Shown: positions 45,236 through 56,271 of the stretch, in pieces | Position numbering within the stretch: position 1 is the stretch's first letter | How the letters are laid out: every line of letters starts with the position of its first letter | From: Anadara kagoshimensis | Taxonomy: Eukaryota > Mollusca > Bivalvia > Arcoida > Arcidae | Length of the DNA: 64,000 nt | NCBI GenBank assembly: GCA_021292105.1 | Contig: CM037869.1 | Span: 51,515,851 to 51,579,850 of the forward strand | Direction: 5' to 3' | Position numbers and translations under genes: made by a program | The notes under the pieces: generated by a model | The model's database searches: none | What the model was told of the DNA's origin: nothing | Seen by the model: the letters and a program-made list of their open reading frames with translations, nothing else

Positions 45236-45815
45236 CTACTTATCGTTTCGCCGATTGGTTGTTTTGTTTGTTCCTCTTTGCTTCGGGGGTCCCGTACGGG
45301 TTCCGGATTGTTGCGCGTTTTTACCTTTCGCTGGTTTTAGTGTTTCCTGTGTATCCATCCTTTGTGCGTTTTGCCTTTCTTCCTGTAGGAATAGTTGTCC
45401 GTCTATATATAGTTTGTCATAAACTAACACGGCCTTTTTCTTTTGTTGTTTGGCTTGTTTCAGATAAGGATACAGTTCTTTCCTTTTATTGTTCACTTCT
45501 TTTGGGAACTGTTCATTTATTCCAAAATGTGTGCCTCTCAATGCTGTCGGTGCTGCCTTCTGTACTATTTCACGATCTTTAAACTGTACAAATTTTGCAA
45601 CGATTGGTCGCGACTTATTCTGTCCTCTGGTTGAGACATCATCGCAATAGTTCCTTGTGTGTTCCCTGATTGTACAGGTGGGCATACAAATGAACAATTA
45701 GTATTAATTATATTATCTACCTGTTCGCCGCCATGTTGTTGACCACTCTTTGTTTTTTTTTCTTTTTGGGTCGTTTTTCAATTTCATCTTGGTTTTGCTG
45801 GCTGGATTGACTCAT
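45236..45815 (-). pseudogene. LINE-B ORF1
   Basis: ATG 45815 starts MSQSSQQNQDEIEKRPK, and a frame disruption follows before 45697. The main part contains RPIVAKFVQFKDREIVQK, then FGINEQFPKEVNNKRKELY and LVYDKLYIDGQLF, the same C-terminal domain as LINE-A ORF1. A basic, Gln/Arg-rich tail follows (GPPKQRGTNKTTNRRNDK). It ends with TAG at 45236-45238, and the next codons (GAC AAC CAT GGA) continue in frame into ORF2. Confidence 0.7.
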
Positions 45816-47069
45816 TTAAAAGTTCAACAATTTTCTTCTCAACTTTATATAACTAACTAAATTTTTTAAACTTGCATTAAAATCCATTTTAAATTCGATA
45901 TTTACAGAGCACAGGTAAACACGTCTGTCCACTACGACTACTTCTCACGAACATTCGATCTGTCTGAGTATGGTAATTTGAGCGTGCAAATTAATTATGG
46001 AGTTAGTAGCCGATGAACACTTTTCACCTCCAAGAACATCGTAATTAGCAACCTTGATAGACTAGCTTATTAAACATGTAAAAAGTATGATAATTTGAGC
46101 GTGCTAATTTATTGTTGACAGGGAATTGTGCAATTATTTTCAAAGAATTTCATTTTGTTGTATAATTTTTAATCACGTTGATATCCGATTTATTTAATTA
46201 CCATTATTTGTGATTTCGGATGATTTATAATTTAATTGAGTATATTAATGAATTATTGTTCGATTGATTGTTTAATGTGTATCGTGTGTTGATAAGCATT
46301 AATTATCTTACCATTATTAATGTTGATAATTGTCACCGTTATGCAAACAGCATGCTTTTTGTGAGTAACACCCGATGAGTAAAAACGAGCCACTTTTATT
46401 ATTAAAAAAAGAAACACTTTGAAATGGTGATATGATTTATGTTTGCCGACAAAGGTAAAATAACAACACATAAACACATATAAATGAATGTCGCGAATTG
46501 CGAATTTATTATATTGACTACGATGGAACAGTTTAGCTCTATTGGAGCATTTTAAGCTCCGGTAAAGTTTATAACGTTTTTCACGTGTATGCACGAACAT
46601 TTACAGTTTCTTGGGTACTCAGTAGTATATAAAGGACATACTTCAGTTATTTTGGCAGTTGTTGTTTTTGAATGTGATTATGGATTGTACATGTGAAACA
46701 GAATTATTGTTAACCAATGTTAGTGAATATAAGATCAACAAAAATTTGTGTCATCGTGTGCTTATTTATTCTAATGTAGTTGGCATATCAACTCAACAAA
46801 CAAAAAGGGTGTGCTACAATGAATGCTCTTTAACATTTATGTCATTCCTCTTGAAGATTGATGTTTAAAGAGTGGATAAGTATAATTTTAACATATTATT
46901 TTACTTGTGCGTTGATATCTTTATTGTTTTAGTGCTTATAAACTTGTATTTATTTGTAAATACTGTAAAAAAAATTTTGGCTTTACATATATATATTATA
47001 TTATATTAATAAATAGTGTTGTATATACTTAGATCTTTTATCTATTTTTTTATAACTTACCTTGTTAAC
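45816..47069. other. Non-coding, includes probable LINE-B 5' end
   Basis: The LINE-B 5' untranslated region probably reaches to about 45.95 kb. TAATTTGAGCGTGC occurs twice (45973 and 46090). No gene is recognised. Confidence 0.45.
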
Positions 47070-49010
47070 ATGGCATCGGTGAAATATCCACGTCGGTTAT
47101 GCAAAAATAACTTGTGCTAGAGACAGCAATACCATCTGCTGTGAAAGTTGTGATTCGTGGTTTCATGTTTCTTGTGAAGGGATTTCAAATAATGATTTTA
47201 AAACTCTTAAAAAAAGCCAACTAGGCTTTTCTTGTCACAATTGCCATCTGTTGCCAAACTTTAAATATAACTACCCCCTTGCATTAACAAGATTGGCCAC
47301 TGCTGCTAGGACGGGTAATTTAAATGAGTCTATAAAGTTTGAAAAAAAAATTATGCGTAAAGGGAATAAATTAAACTTTAGAAATAACGTAGAATTCGAT
47401 ACAAATACATTGAAAAAAGACACATTTTTAATCAAAGTCCTAAAAAGGTCAAAATATGAAATCATATATATACTTTGGACCAATGTAAAATTGACAAGTT
47501 CCATAGCTGGCATCTGGACCCCAAACCACTTTGTGCCTTTATTGACCAAGTCTAAAACTGTACTAGATTTAGAAAACTTGGAAGGCTTTTCCCCACTTCC
47601 TAAAAACGACAAAATTGCTAACACAAATTTCCAAGATGCCGATATTTCTAGGGATATAGAATCATCAGCAATCAACATGCATGTAAAGGTTGAGAATTCT
47701 CCGTCTCCCTCTATGGAAAGTACTACACAAGGTATTGGGACCGATATAACTTCAGTAGATGACTCAAATATTGAAATGGATAATATTTTGAAACCATCGG
47801 TAAACAATTTGCATGTAAAAGTTGAGAATTCCCAGTCTCCTAATGACTCTATGGAAATTAGTAATCCTTTACATGTTGAGACTGATATAACTTCAGTAGA
47901 TGACTCAATTACGGAAAGTACCTTGTCTAATATTACTATAGATTTACCTTATAAAAATCCTAGCACAAACGGCCTACAAGGAAAATTTTTAAGCACTGAA
48001 AAAATTGTTTCCATCTTATCTGGTACAGGCATAGAAACTTTTACTTGTACCAGATGGCATAAAGGAAAATGTTTATTTCGTACTAAATAATAAACAGGAC
48101 GAAAGCAAAACCTCTCATGTAGATGACTGTGGTACATGGACAAAATTTTCTACAAAAAATACTTAAAATCAGATTCTGGGACATTCATTACTTTTTAAGA
48201 AAAACGGCATGTATTGTAAACAAAAGCAAACCAATTCAAAAATGATAGAATTGGACCCCCAACCAGATGAAAAATCAATTTGGGTATTAAAGCGTTATTA
48301 TGTAAAGCTTAAAAAAGACAACAAGTACCAAAGGCGTATTTGTTGGTTTACTAAAGTCTCAGGGGGGTCAAACACAAATATAATGTCATTGGAAACTGTA
48401 GTGTACATCGGCTCATTCCCTAGAGAATCGTAGCATGGCAATGCTAAACACATAGATATTCCCTACAAACGGAAACCACTGCGGTAGCTCAGTTGGTAAA
48501 ATGTTCGCTCCGTAAGTGGGATGTCGTGGGTTCGAACCCCGGCCGGGTCTGACCCAAGTCTTAAAAGTGGGTAGTGACTGTTCTTTCGCCAAGCACTCGG
48601 CATAACGAAATGAAGTCAGAGTTCTTTCGGATGGGAACTTAAATAATCGAGGTCCCGTGTCATGGTGGGCTTGGCACGATAAAGAACTCTGCTGTATAAT
48701 GCCATCAGCGCAATGTACAGGCAAAATTTCTGCACCTTCGCCTATAGGTGGCGGCGTCTCGATATAAATGAAATATTCTTGACTGGGACTTTTAACACTA
48801 TTACTCAACTCAACTCCTACAAACGATCTAAAGAAGAACAAAAAGTTTTCATCAAGGAAAGTTTGAACCATGGAAAATAACTTCTCGCATTTGTCTAGAA
48901 ATGTATGAAGTACAATTTGAACAAGAAAAGCCGACCTGTACACACCTCCCATCAAATTCTGGCTGACGATTTGCAATCCATTATAAATAACATTAAAGGT
49001 AATGGTTTTA
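47070..49010 (+). pseudogene. PHD-finger gene, first part, interrupted by a SINE
   Basis: ATG 47070 opens MASVKYPRRLCKNN. A one-base shift at about 47111 leads into CARDSNTICCESCDSWFHV, then SCEGIS and FSCHNC, a Cys4-His-Cys3 PHD finger. A long region follows (47251-48090) with two copies of an acidic repeat (HVKVENSPSPSMES and HVKVENSQSPNDSME). Then, in other frames, come DDCGTWTKFSTKN, GMYCKQKQTNSKM, DPQPDEKSIWVLKRYYVKLK and NYQRRICWF-like sequence. The coding stops at a SINE (48472-48815) and resumes after it as RSKEEQKVFIKESLN up to a possible donor near 49000. I do not recognise the family. PHD fingers bind histone tails and also occur in transposon proteins. Multiple frame breaks make it a pseudogene. 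Confidence 0.6.
48472..48815 (+). mobile_element. tRNA-derived SINE inserted in coding sequence
   Basis: A full-length copy with box A (TAGCTCAGTTGG), box B (GGGTTCGAACCCC), TAGTGACTGTTCTTTCGCCA and the CACCTTCGCCTATAGGTGGC region. It has a 10-bp target duplication, CCTACAAACG, at 48462-48471 and 48816-48825. The coding frame before and after (NAKHIDIPY then KRSKEEQKV) joins if the SINE is removed. Confidence 0.93.
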
Positions 49011-49385
49011 CAAAAACTGTAATAATTAATAATGATAACAAACCCCTTCTTTAATATGTTATTTAGAAGACCAACTGAATGATTAGTTGGTTGGTTGAAT
49101 GTTGCTTAAAAATCAGCAAATTTTTAGCTATTCGCGACGAGAACTATTTTATTATATCTACGGATTAATCTATGAACAATTTTGTGTATGCATGTGAAGT
49201 GCGAATGTGTTGTATGGTCTGCTTTGTACTAGCGCGCACTCAGGGCGACTTTAACGTGCTAGCTCACAGTCAGTACGCCGCAGACAAGCGTACCACTCCC
49301 CCAGTCCATTATACTGATACCAGGTGAATCAGTAAAGGCCAAGGGCAAGGAATATTCACTTTCACAAGAAAAATTCACTTTCCCA

Positions 49386-49470
49386 CATGTGGTCCGAGCG
49401 GGACTCGAACTCACAAGGGTGAGAGGCCCTGGATTTGAAGACTGACGTCTTATCCATTAGGCCACAGCGG
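49386..49470 (-). pseudogene. tRNA-Arg-like sequence
   Basis: On the minus strand GGCCGCTGTGGCCTAATGGA carries an acceptor/D-arm and box A, and GAGTTCGAGTCCCGC carries box B. The anticodon region (CTTCAAA) reads TCA where relatives read TCG, and the anticodon and T stems do not pair well. It is probably a tRNA pseudogene or the head of another SINE. It is not supported as a working tRNA. Confidence 0.45.
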
Positions 49471-49556
49471 CCTCTTGAATATTAAAGAGAAATCGGATAA
49501 ATAAATAAATCAATTGTAAGAAATGAAATTGTATGTATAAACACCTGCATTTTTTT

Positions 49557-50105
49557 TACAGGTTTTTGATCATATACTAGAGACAAACAATGTAGGGACT
49601 AATAGGAAACGGACAGCCATTCGATGTGATGGTGTACCCTATAACCTTGGCAGTAGAGTAGTAATAAAGTAAGTGAGTGAGTAATGGTGTTTAACGTCCC
49701 AGTCAAGAATATTTCACATATATCAGGACGTCGCCAGCTATAGGCGAAGGTGCAGAAATTTTGCCTGTGCGTTGCGCTGATGGCATTATACAACAGGGTT
49801 CTTTATTGTGCCAAGCCTACCGTGACACGGGACCTCGATTATTTTAAGTTCCCATCCGAAAGAACCGTGACTTTCATTTCGTAATGCCGAGTGCTTGGCG
49901 AAAGAACAGTCACTACCCACTTTCAAGTCTTGGGTCAGACCCGGCCGGGGTTCGAACCCACGACCTCCCACATACGGAGCGAGCACTCTACCAACTGAGC
50001 TACCGCAGTGGTTAGAGTAGTAATAGAAGGAACTTACAGATGCCAATAGTGTACAATGGAGTTCCTTAGCATGAAAGAGTATGTTGAACACAGGGAGAGT
50101 TTTGA
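49557..50105 (+). pseudogene. Zinc-finger-like exon of the PHD gene, interrupted by a reverse SINE
   Basis: After an acceptor (TTTTTTTACAG, 49561) the frame reads VFDHILETNNVGTNRKRTAI, then RCDGVPYNLGSRVV, where a SINE is inserted. After the SINE it continues EGTYRCQ, stop, CTMEFLSMKEYVEHRESFEH. This has the Cys-x2-Cys...His-x5-His spacing of a C2H2-like finger, with one stop codon inside. It belongs in position and style to the 47.07-kb gene, which is inference. Confidence 0.5.
49667..50012 (-). mobile_element. tRNA-derived SINE, reverse, with 13-bp target duplication
   Basis: Same family as the 48472 copy and very similar to it, with opposite orientation. The target duplication TAGAGTAGTAATA lies at 49654-49666 and 50013-50025. 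The 3' tail has ACTCACTCACTTACTTTATT. It lies inside the exon described above. Confidence 0.93.
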
Positions 50106-50813
50106 ACATGACGCAGACAAAAAAATTGACGACTGTAGAAAATATAATATCATTTTATTACTTCAAGGTTATCAATCTGTACATTTTAAACACTATATGA
50201 TACTTTCCATATCATTTGTTACACTTATAAATTAAGATTTACAATCCATTGCTATCAATCCTATATAAAATTCCATTGAAATCCTTCTTATTCATATATC
50301 TATTAATGTATGTTATTAATAATTAAAACTTTGTTGCATTCATTAAGTCTCCGACATTATGAAATAAACATGACGAAAGCATTGCTTAGGTTGTTGTGGG
50401 ATGTGGCTCTTATTTATTTGGTCAAGCTGCTCAGGTTCCACTCCTTAAAAGCCCAAATATCATGCCAGAATGCCAATGGTAATTAAAATTTATATATATA
50501 TTTAAATATTAATAGTAGTTGATTTCGAAATTGAAATTTAGTCTATTTCACCATAACAGTTATATCGTGTTTAAATTCAGAGTGAATTAATGGATTTTTA
50601 AAATGTAAGACAGTTAAGATGCTTTCAATTATATCAAGGCGATCAGTTCAGAGATGATGGGGGAAGCCAGAGTATCCGTAGATGACCACCAAACTTAGAA
50701 AATGTAACTTCAGTTATAATGAAATTATACAACAATAATTACTTTTGACTTAATACATAAATTAAAAATATATTATGTAATATAATAATTAAAATTAAAT
50801 TTATTAATTTCAG
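50106..50813. other. Non-coding, probable intron
   Basis: No feature is recognised. It is bounded by exon-like pieces on the plus strand. Confidence 0.4.
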
Positions 50814-51334
50814 ATCACCACAAAAGTTGGCAAAGGTTACAAATCTTCATGCATGCAATGGCAGAGGAAATGTTAGTTCTTTTTTGTAGGTGGTCCATGC
50901 ATAAAGATAAAGAACCAACGCTACAATGCTACTACAACTGGCTGTCCGATGTTACCAATTCCGATTACCATTTTATAAGAGAAGTGGTGTTTACGTATTC
51001 TTTCGCCTTGCATTTACTCCGTGCTGTAATTAGGCGAAACAATACATTGGCTATCAATGCTAATGCCCTTTTATTCTTGGATTGTATATGCCATTTTATA
51101 TGGGAATTTACATCAGAGGCTCCTTTGGTAGACTTCAATGTCCACAAGAAGTTTCAGCTTTCAACTAATGAGTCTAATGAGTCATATTGCATTAGTGGCG
51201 ACAATTCAAAGGTTGAAGGGGGAGATTTTGTTTTGGAAGCCAAAAATCGACAAACAAAAAGACTGGTGTCACCAGGTTTGCCATCAGATGGCACCTGGAA
51301 ATAAATTTGTAGAAATGTTGATAGAGTTGGCATG
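50814..51334 (+). pseudogene. Exon with transposase-like region, unnamed family
   Basis: An acceptor (TTTATTAATTTCAG) is followed by HHKSWQRLQIFMHAMAEE, then YNWLSDVTNSDYHFIREV, a hydrophobic helix, and GGDFVLEAKNRQTKRLVSP. The frame stops at 51302. The neighbouring frame continues NKFVEMLIELAW to a good donor (TG|GTAAGC, 51334), so a one-base frameshift is likely. The D-F-V-L-E signature followed by Lys-rich sequence and G-x-P-x-x-x-x-W is shared by multicopy invertebrate proteins that I cannot name with certainty. Confidence 0.4.
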
Positions 51335-52717
51335 GTAAGCAAGCACAGTAGCATAATATAAACCTAACATTAAATTATTAACGGATTCTCTATGTTTTGA
51401 TCACAGATATTTAACCCTGCTTAAGGGGGCTTGTGTCTTTGCACTGATGCTAATGCAGATGGCATGCACCCAATAATTACATTTTCCAAAAGAGCATTCA
51501 ACCCATAAACATTTTATTTTTTATTTTTCCTCCCAAGAAACACGACACAAAGATTCATTTAAATTTTTTGAAAATGAACTTTCATCAGTCTGAACATATT
51601 TTTCCACAATTTTGCTTTTTTTAGGGTGATGGATAAACTGGTTCATTTCTCTGTTGATCTGATGATGATGTTGATGGGACATATGTTGAATGCACTGATA
51701 TCGATGTTGAAGGAACTGGTGTTGATGGCACTGATGAAGATTTTTCCCCTCATCCTGTCAATGAAAGAAATGAGTAATATTTAAAACTCAGTAAAATATC
51801 TGCTGATGATCTATGCCGCTGATGATGATGATTATTTATGCTGATGATTATGATTCTCTCTGATGGTGATGATTTATGCTGCTGATAATGGTTAATCGTG
51901 ATTTAACCTTACAAACACGTCTTAAATTACTTACTTTACCGTTATTAAAGTTTACAGCCTTAGAAGGTCCTTCAATAAATAACTGGACTTTTGCATCAGA
52001 TGTTTGGTAAAGCTCTGCTGCCCGAAATTATCCTTAAAGAAATATACAAATTAATATTTATATTTTTCACATAATAATCATTTAAAGCTAGTCGACTATA
52101 TTAGTCAACATTTCATTATTGACAATAATAATAATAAAAAAAAAATTAAAACAAGAACAACAACGACAACAGTTTTTCATTAAATAGACATTATAATTTC
52201 AGATTCATAAACATACAAATGACATTCTAAGTATCAGCGAGGAAGATGATACCTATACGTATCATGTCAACATTTCACAGGAAATCACAGAATTTAGGTA
52301 CATATTTGAATTATACAATTAAAATGAAAATTACTTCTTTTTTAAAAAAAATACCTTGATTTGCTACAAACGTTTGAAAATATGTCTTTGTTTTGAAAAG
52401 TATTTTTTCAGTTACTTTGGTCAAATTTTCTTTACATATCCTAGTCTCTTTAATTTGAGCGTTTTGGAAATAATATACTGACTACATGATCTATAATGCA
52501 TGTTTCCAATACACCTAAATACAATAATGTTTAATTTGTACAACATCAAATGACAAACGCTTTAGCTTTACCTATAACTTGGTTAATACGTCATCACACA
52601 TTATTGAAAACACAATTTCATATTTAAAGAAAGATTATAAGAGAAAGGGAATACTTAAGTAAACCAATGGAAAGAAGACCACTGTCTAGTCTGTCTGGCA
52701 AACGTTAAGATCCAGAG
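51335..52717 (+). other. Candidate small exons and introns
   Basis: Two short open pieces have exon-like edges. 51626-51770 follows a T-rich acceptor and encodes DDDVDGTYVECTDIDVEGTG with a GTAATA donor. 52203-52297 follows TAATTTCAG and encodes IHKHTNDILSISEEDDTYTY with an AG|GTACAT donor. TGATGATGA runs near 51655-51670 and 51810-51870 are low-complexity. Joining phases were not resolved. Confidence 0.3.
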
Positions 52718-53026
52718 TTGGAAAACTTTTCATTGACTTGCATTGAAAATTGTTCAGACTTTATTGAATATGTTACAGAAAATAATTTATCAAGAAGGAA
52801 AAAATGCGAACCCATTTTTATAACTGAAAAGAACCGCAAAGATTATTTTGACATTTCAAATAAAAAAGAAGACCTTATCAAGAATGTGGAAAAAGAATTA
52901 GAACAATTACCGATAGATGACTTCATCTTAAACAATTTAGAAAATCAATGGAAGAAGATAAAGCAAAAGACAAAGGCCTCTATAATTCATTTTTACAAAG
53001 AAATTACAGATTACCAAAACCAATAA
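52718..53026 (+). CDS. Lysine-rich C-terminal exon, unknown
   Basis: A 102-codon frame starts with ATG-less context upstream and reads NFSLTCIENCSDFIEYV, then RRKKCEPIFITEKNRK and a charged helical tail (EDLIKNVEKELEQLP). It is probably the last exon of the 47-53 kb gene. The composition suggests a soluble alpha-helical tail. No domain is recognised. Confidence 0.35.
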   Translation: MENFSLTCIENCSDFIEYVTENNLSRRKKCEPIFITEKNRKDYFDISNKKEDLIKNVEKELEQLPIDDFILNNLENQWKKIKQKTKASIIHFYKEITDYQNQ

Positions 53027-53459
53027 TGTTATCCATCAAAATTAGATCTCTATTTGTTTATTTATTTACCATAATCCAATATGCTCCTTCATAACTGAAA
53101 AGCAAGTACTTCGCAATAATTGAATGAAAGCACAGATTTTTTGACAATTTCCAAGTCTAGACCCAACAGTGAAGAATTTCAGATCTTTGTCTCCAATTGG
53201 ACAGCATAAAGAACAAGTATGTGGTAAATACTCAATAAGAATACAAATTTTTTTTCAATAATGTACTTTTGCGTGCACTGAATGAGTTTGTAGCATTTTC
53301 CTTCTTCTCATTTTTCTTCGCCTTAGAATCAACTATGAGTATGACTTTTTTTTACCAGTTTTTGTTGTTTTGTGCTGTTTAATACATTAATTGATAATTT
53401 TTAATTTGAAATAATTTTTTTAAACCACAAATAATTATAAAAACACATATTCTCTTCCA
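53027..53459. other. Non-coding, nothing recognised
   Basis: AT-rich DNA up to the left end of the DIRS element. Confidence 0.45.
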
Positions 53460-53782
53460 TCAGCCCTTCGGCTGTCTCGGGTTAACTAAGTGTAGTATTT
53501 CACCTGTTAGGCAGGTGGATCTGTGTGTATTCAAGCGGTTAAAAACCCGTGATATACGGGTGTCCATCGCTGTACTAGAATAAATAGAGAGCCCAAAGCT
53601 CACTCCATGCTTTTTTTATTTCACAGGCACGTTGGTGTTCATACAAGTACTGTAGCGTTGAAATTTTTTGTATTTTTTGTTTTTATTAGTTCATACAATT
53701 TGATAAGGTTAAGCATCAAAGTAAACCACCTGCTTGCGTTGTCAGTAATTTTGCTTCCAAGTTAGATAAAAGTATTTTTAAT

Positions 53783-54899
53783 GTGTTTTCTGATAATAAC
53801 GTTTTTTCTAGTCGCCTTGGAACTATTGAGTCCAGGCTTGATAAAGTAGCTTCTACTTTAGAGTCGTATGTAATACAAAGTTCGGCCGTGGGTCGTAAGC
53901 GTAGAGCCGATGATACAGGCTTAGATTTTACTTGTTATGAGAATGAAACCGTCTCGGGACCTAATTCTGTCACAAATAAGGGTAAGAGACCAAATAGACG
54001 AGATTTCATAGACGAATCTAATTCTATCCCCGATATGACGGTACAAAATCAAGATTATCATGATTATGGGGATTATAACCCTGAATATGATGGTTTCAGC
54101 CAGGACGATTACAACATTGGCGATTTTGATATTTCATCTTATATTAATGAAATGGCTGAGCCAGATGATTATTCGGAGATTTTTCCGACAGGGAATAATT
54201 TAAAAACTGGAATTACTAAACTAGATCAGGACATTTATGATGTCCCTAAAATTTTCCAGGAGGACAAATTTGGTCCAGATATTAATACCAAGCTTGCTAC
54301 CTTGAATAAATTTTTAATTAACCTTATAACGTAAATTCAATATATGAGAAACATTTGATTCCAGGCAATTGCATGGATCTTGTAACCCCTAAATGCAATA
54401 GGGAGATTTGGAACAAACTGCCTCGGCAGGCTCACACAAGGGACTCACAATTACAAGAAGTCCAAAAGAATACTGCCATGGGGCAAAGTGTGGTGGCATG
54501 TTTAGCCGAGAAAATTAACTCTCAGTCTAATTTTAAGGACGAATCCGTCCGCTACTTTGTGATGCCATGAGTCTACTTGGAAACTCTTTCTAGCAATTAT
54601 CATGCAAATGGCGATACTTGATGAGGCCTTTATTACCTAGATCCTATAATTCCTTATGTAACAAAGAGACTCCTATCTCGTCTTTATTATTTGGGGATGA
54701 TTTGCCTAAAAGGTTTAAAGATATTAATGAATCAAACAAAATGTTTAATTCAAGAAATAAATTCAGGGGTAGTGTTAATCCTAGGCATTTTTTACGCCGA
54801 CAGTTCAATCAATACCCCAGGTACCAAGGCCAATATCCTCAAACAAGACAGTACCCCACCAGGAGAGGTCGTGGCAGCGGTGCCAGTCAGACTTTATAA
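53783..54899 (+). pseudogene. DIRS gag
   Basis: The frame 53783-54334 carries a coiled-coil-like start (SRLGTIESRLDKVASTLES), a basic segment (GRKRRADD) and a Tyr/Asp-rich central region. After a break near 54335 it continues CNREIWNKLPRQAHTRD (54355-54570). After another break it reads LLFGDDLPKRFKDINES and a Gly/Arg/Tyr-rich C-terminus (YPRYQGQYPQTRQYP). The two middle blocks match the remnant at 6156-7450. Confidence 0.75.
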
Positions 54900-54929
54900 A
54901 AAAAAAAGCACACAGTCTCTAGACGAGTA

Positions 54930-56270
54930 GTTCACGAATTGGTAAGTCCATCAGGTAAACTAAAATCTTGTTTGGATTTTTGGAAAACATTACCGGACGA
55001 CAGTTAGGTACTTGATTCTGTCCAAGGATTAAGAATTGAATTTGATGAATTGCCTTTTCAGAGTAATATCCCTGGAAAAATTCCGTTTACTTCATATGAT
55101 GAGATTTAGCTCATAGATATTGAAGTTAAAGAATTAATGCTTAAAGGCGTAATAGAACTATGTGTTTGTGAGGATGGCCAATATATTTCAAATCTATTTT
55201 TGATAAGGAAAAAGAATGGTAAATTTCGACCAGTTTTAAATTTGAAAAGCCTTTATTAATGAATTTATTTCTTATCATCAATTTAAACAGGAAACTCTGG
55301 ATGTTATCCTTTCAAATATTAACAAAAATGATTTTTTTGTTCTATAGATCTCAAGGATGCTTATTTTAGCATACCAATTCATTCTCAATATAGAAAATTC
55401 ATCAGATTTTGGTGGGAAAAAAATCAGTTATGGCAATTCATGTCTCTAGTTTTTGGCATTTCTTCAGCTCCTCATCATTTTACTAAGATTCTAAAACCAA
55501 TATTTGCTTAGGCATAGGCATTACTGCCTTTTGTTATAATGACGATTTACTTGTCAAAGCATCATCTGCTGATGTATGCCTTCAACATAGTTTAGTACTG
55601 AGAGAAACTTTTGAGAAATGTGGTTTTTAGATTAATAATGAAAAGTCCTGTTTCATTTTATCCAATATCATAACACATCTGGGATATGTTTTAGATTCTG
55701 GTAGTTTTACCATATCTCTTACTGAGTTAAAAGCAGTCAATTTTGGTGCTTTATTTTATAGAAAAATTGAAAAAGAAAAAAATTCTTTCATAGTGGACTT
55801 GATTATGATGATTGTATAGTGCTGTCCCTGGAATCTCTCAATGAGATAAAATGGTGGAAAGAAAATATTAAAATTGTTAATGACATTCATTAAACCTAAT
55901 CCTGTAGATTTATCAATTGAAACAGATGTCTCGCATACTGGATGGGGTGCTAAAACTGAGGAAACAAGTGCCCAAGATCTTTGGTCCGCCAAAGAAATGG
56001 CTTGTGCTCACAGTAATTATTTAGAGCTTAAAGCTGTTTATTTTGCACTTTACAGTTTATGTTCTCACTCTACTAATATGCACATCAGAATTCTGTCAGA
56101 TAATATGACCACTGTTTATTATATTAATAAGCAAGAAGGCACAGTTTCACGCTTGAATGAACTTCATAGAACCATTTGGTTATGGTGCATAGATAGAGGT
56201 ATTCATTGATCTGCTACACATATATCTCCTGATTTCTTTTCAAGAAATTTCACATCATCAGGTATGGTCT
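54930..56270 (+). pseudogene. DIRS reverse transcriptase and RNase H
   Basis: The RT reads KGVIELCVCEDGQYISN, LIRKKNGKFRPVLNLKS, SIDLKDAYFSIPIHSQYRK, VFGISSAPHHFTKILKP and the catalytic YNDDLLVKASS (about 55535-55570). Stops and frameshifts interrupt it near 55010, 55110, 55258, 55345 and 55510. RNase H follows (55874-56209): SIETDVSHTGWGAK, NYLELKAVYFALYS and RILSDNMTTVYYIN. The order RT-RNase H-recombinase without integrase is diagnostic of DIRS. Confidence 0.82.
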
Positions 56271-56271
56271 C

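Larger units (their letters stand above)
29345..45815 (-). mobile_element. LINE-B, a non-LTR retrotransposon split by two later insertions
   Basis: Three minus-strand pieces belong to one LINE: 45815-43510 (ORF1, endonuclease, start of RT), 36112-35168 (RT core) and 30286-29345 (C-terminus and 3' end). The reading breaks within the RT at a point where a gypsy element lies, and again where LINE-A lies. In both places the protein resumes at the next expected codon on the far side. The 3' end near 29345 is a short run of TTTGAA-type repeats. The copy has extra frameshifts of its own in all domains, so it was dead or ageing before or after being split. Confidence 0.85.

Noticed and set aside
48413..48976. 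187-aa minus ORF
   Set aside because: Most of it is the antisense of the SINE at 48472-48815 and its flanks.
49786..50109. 107-aa minus ORF
   Set aside because: It is a chance reading through a SINE.
51800..51880. TGATGATGA runs as ribozyme cores
   Set aside because: Trinucleotide low-complexity DNA without paired stems or GAAA.
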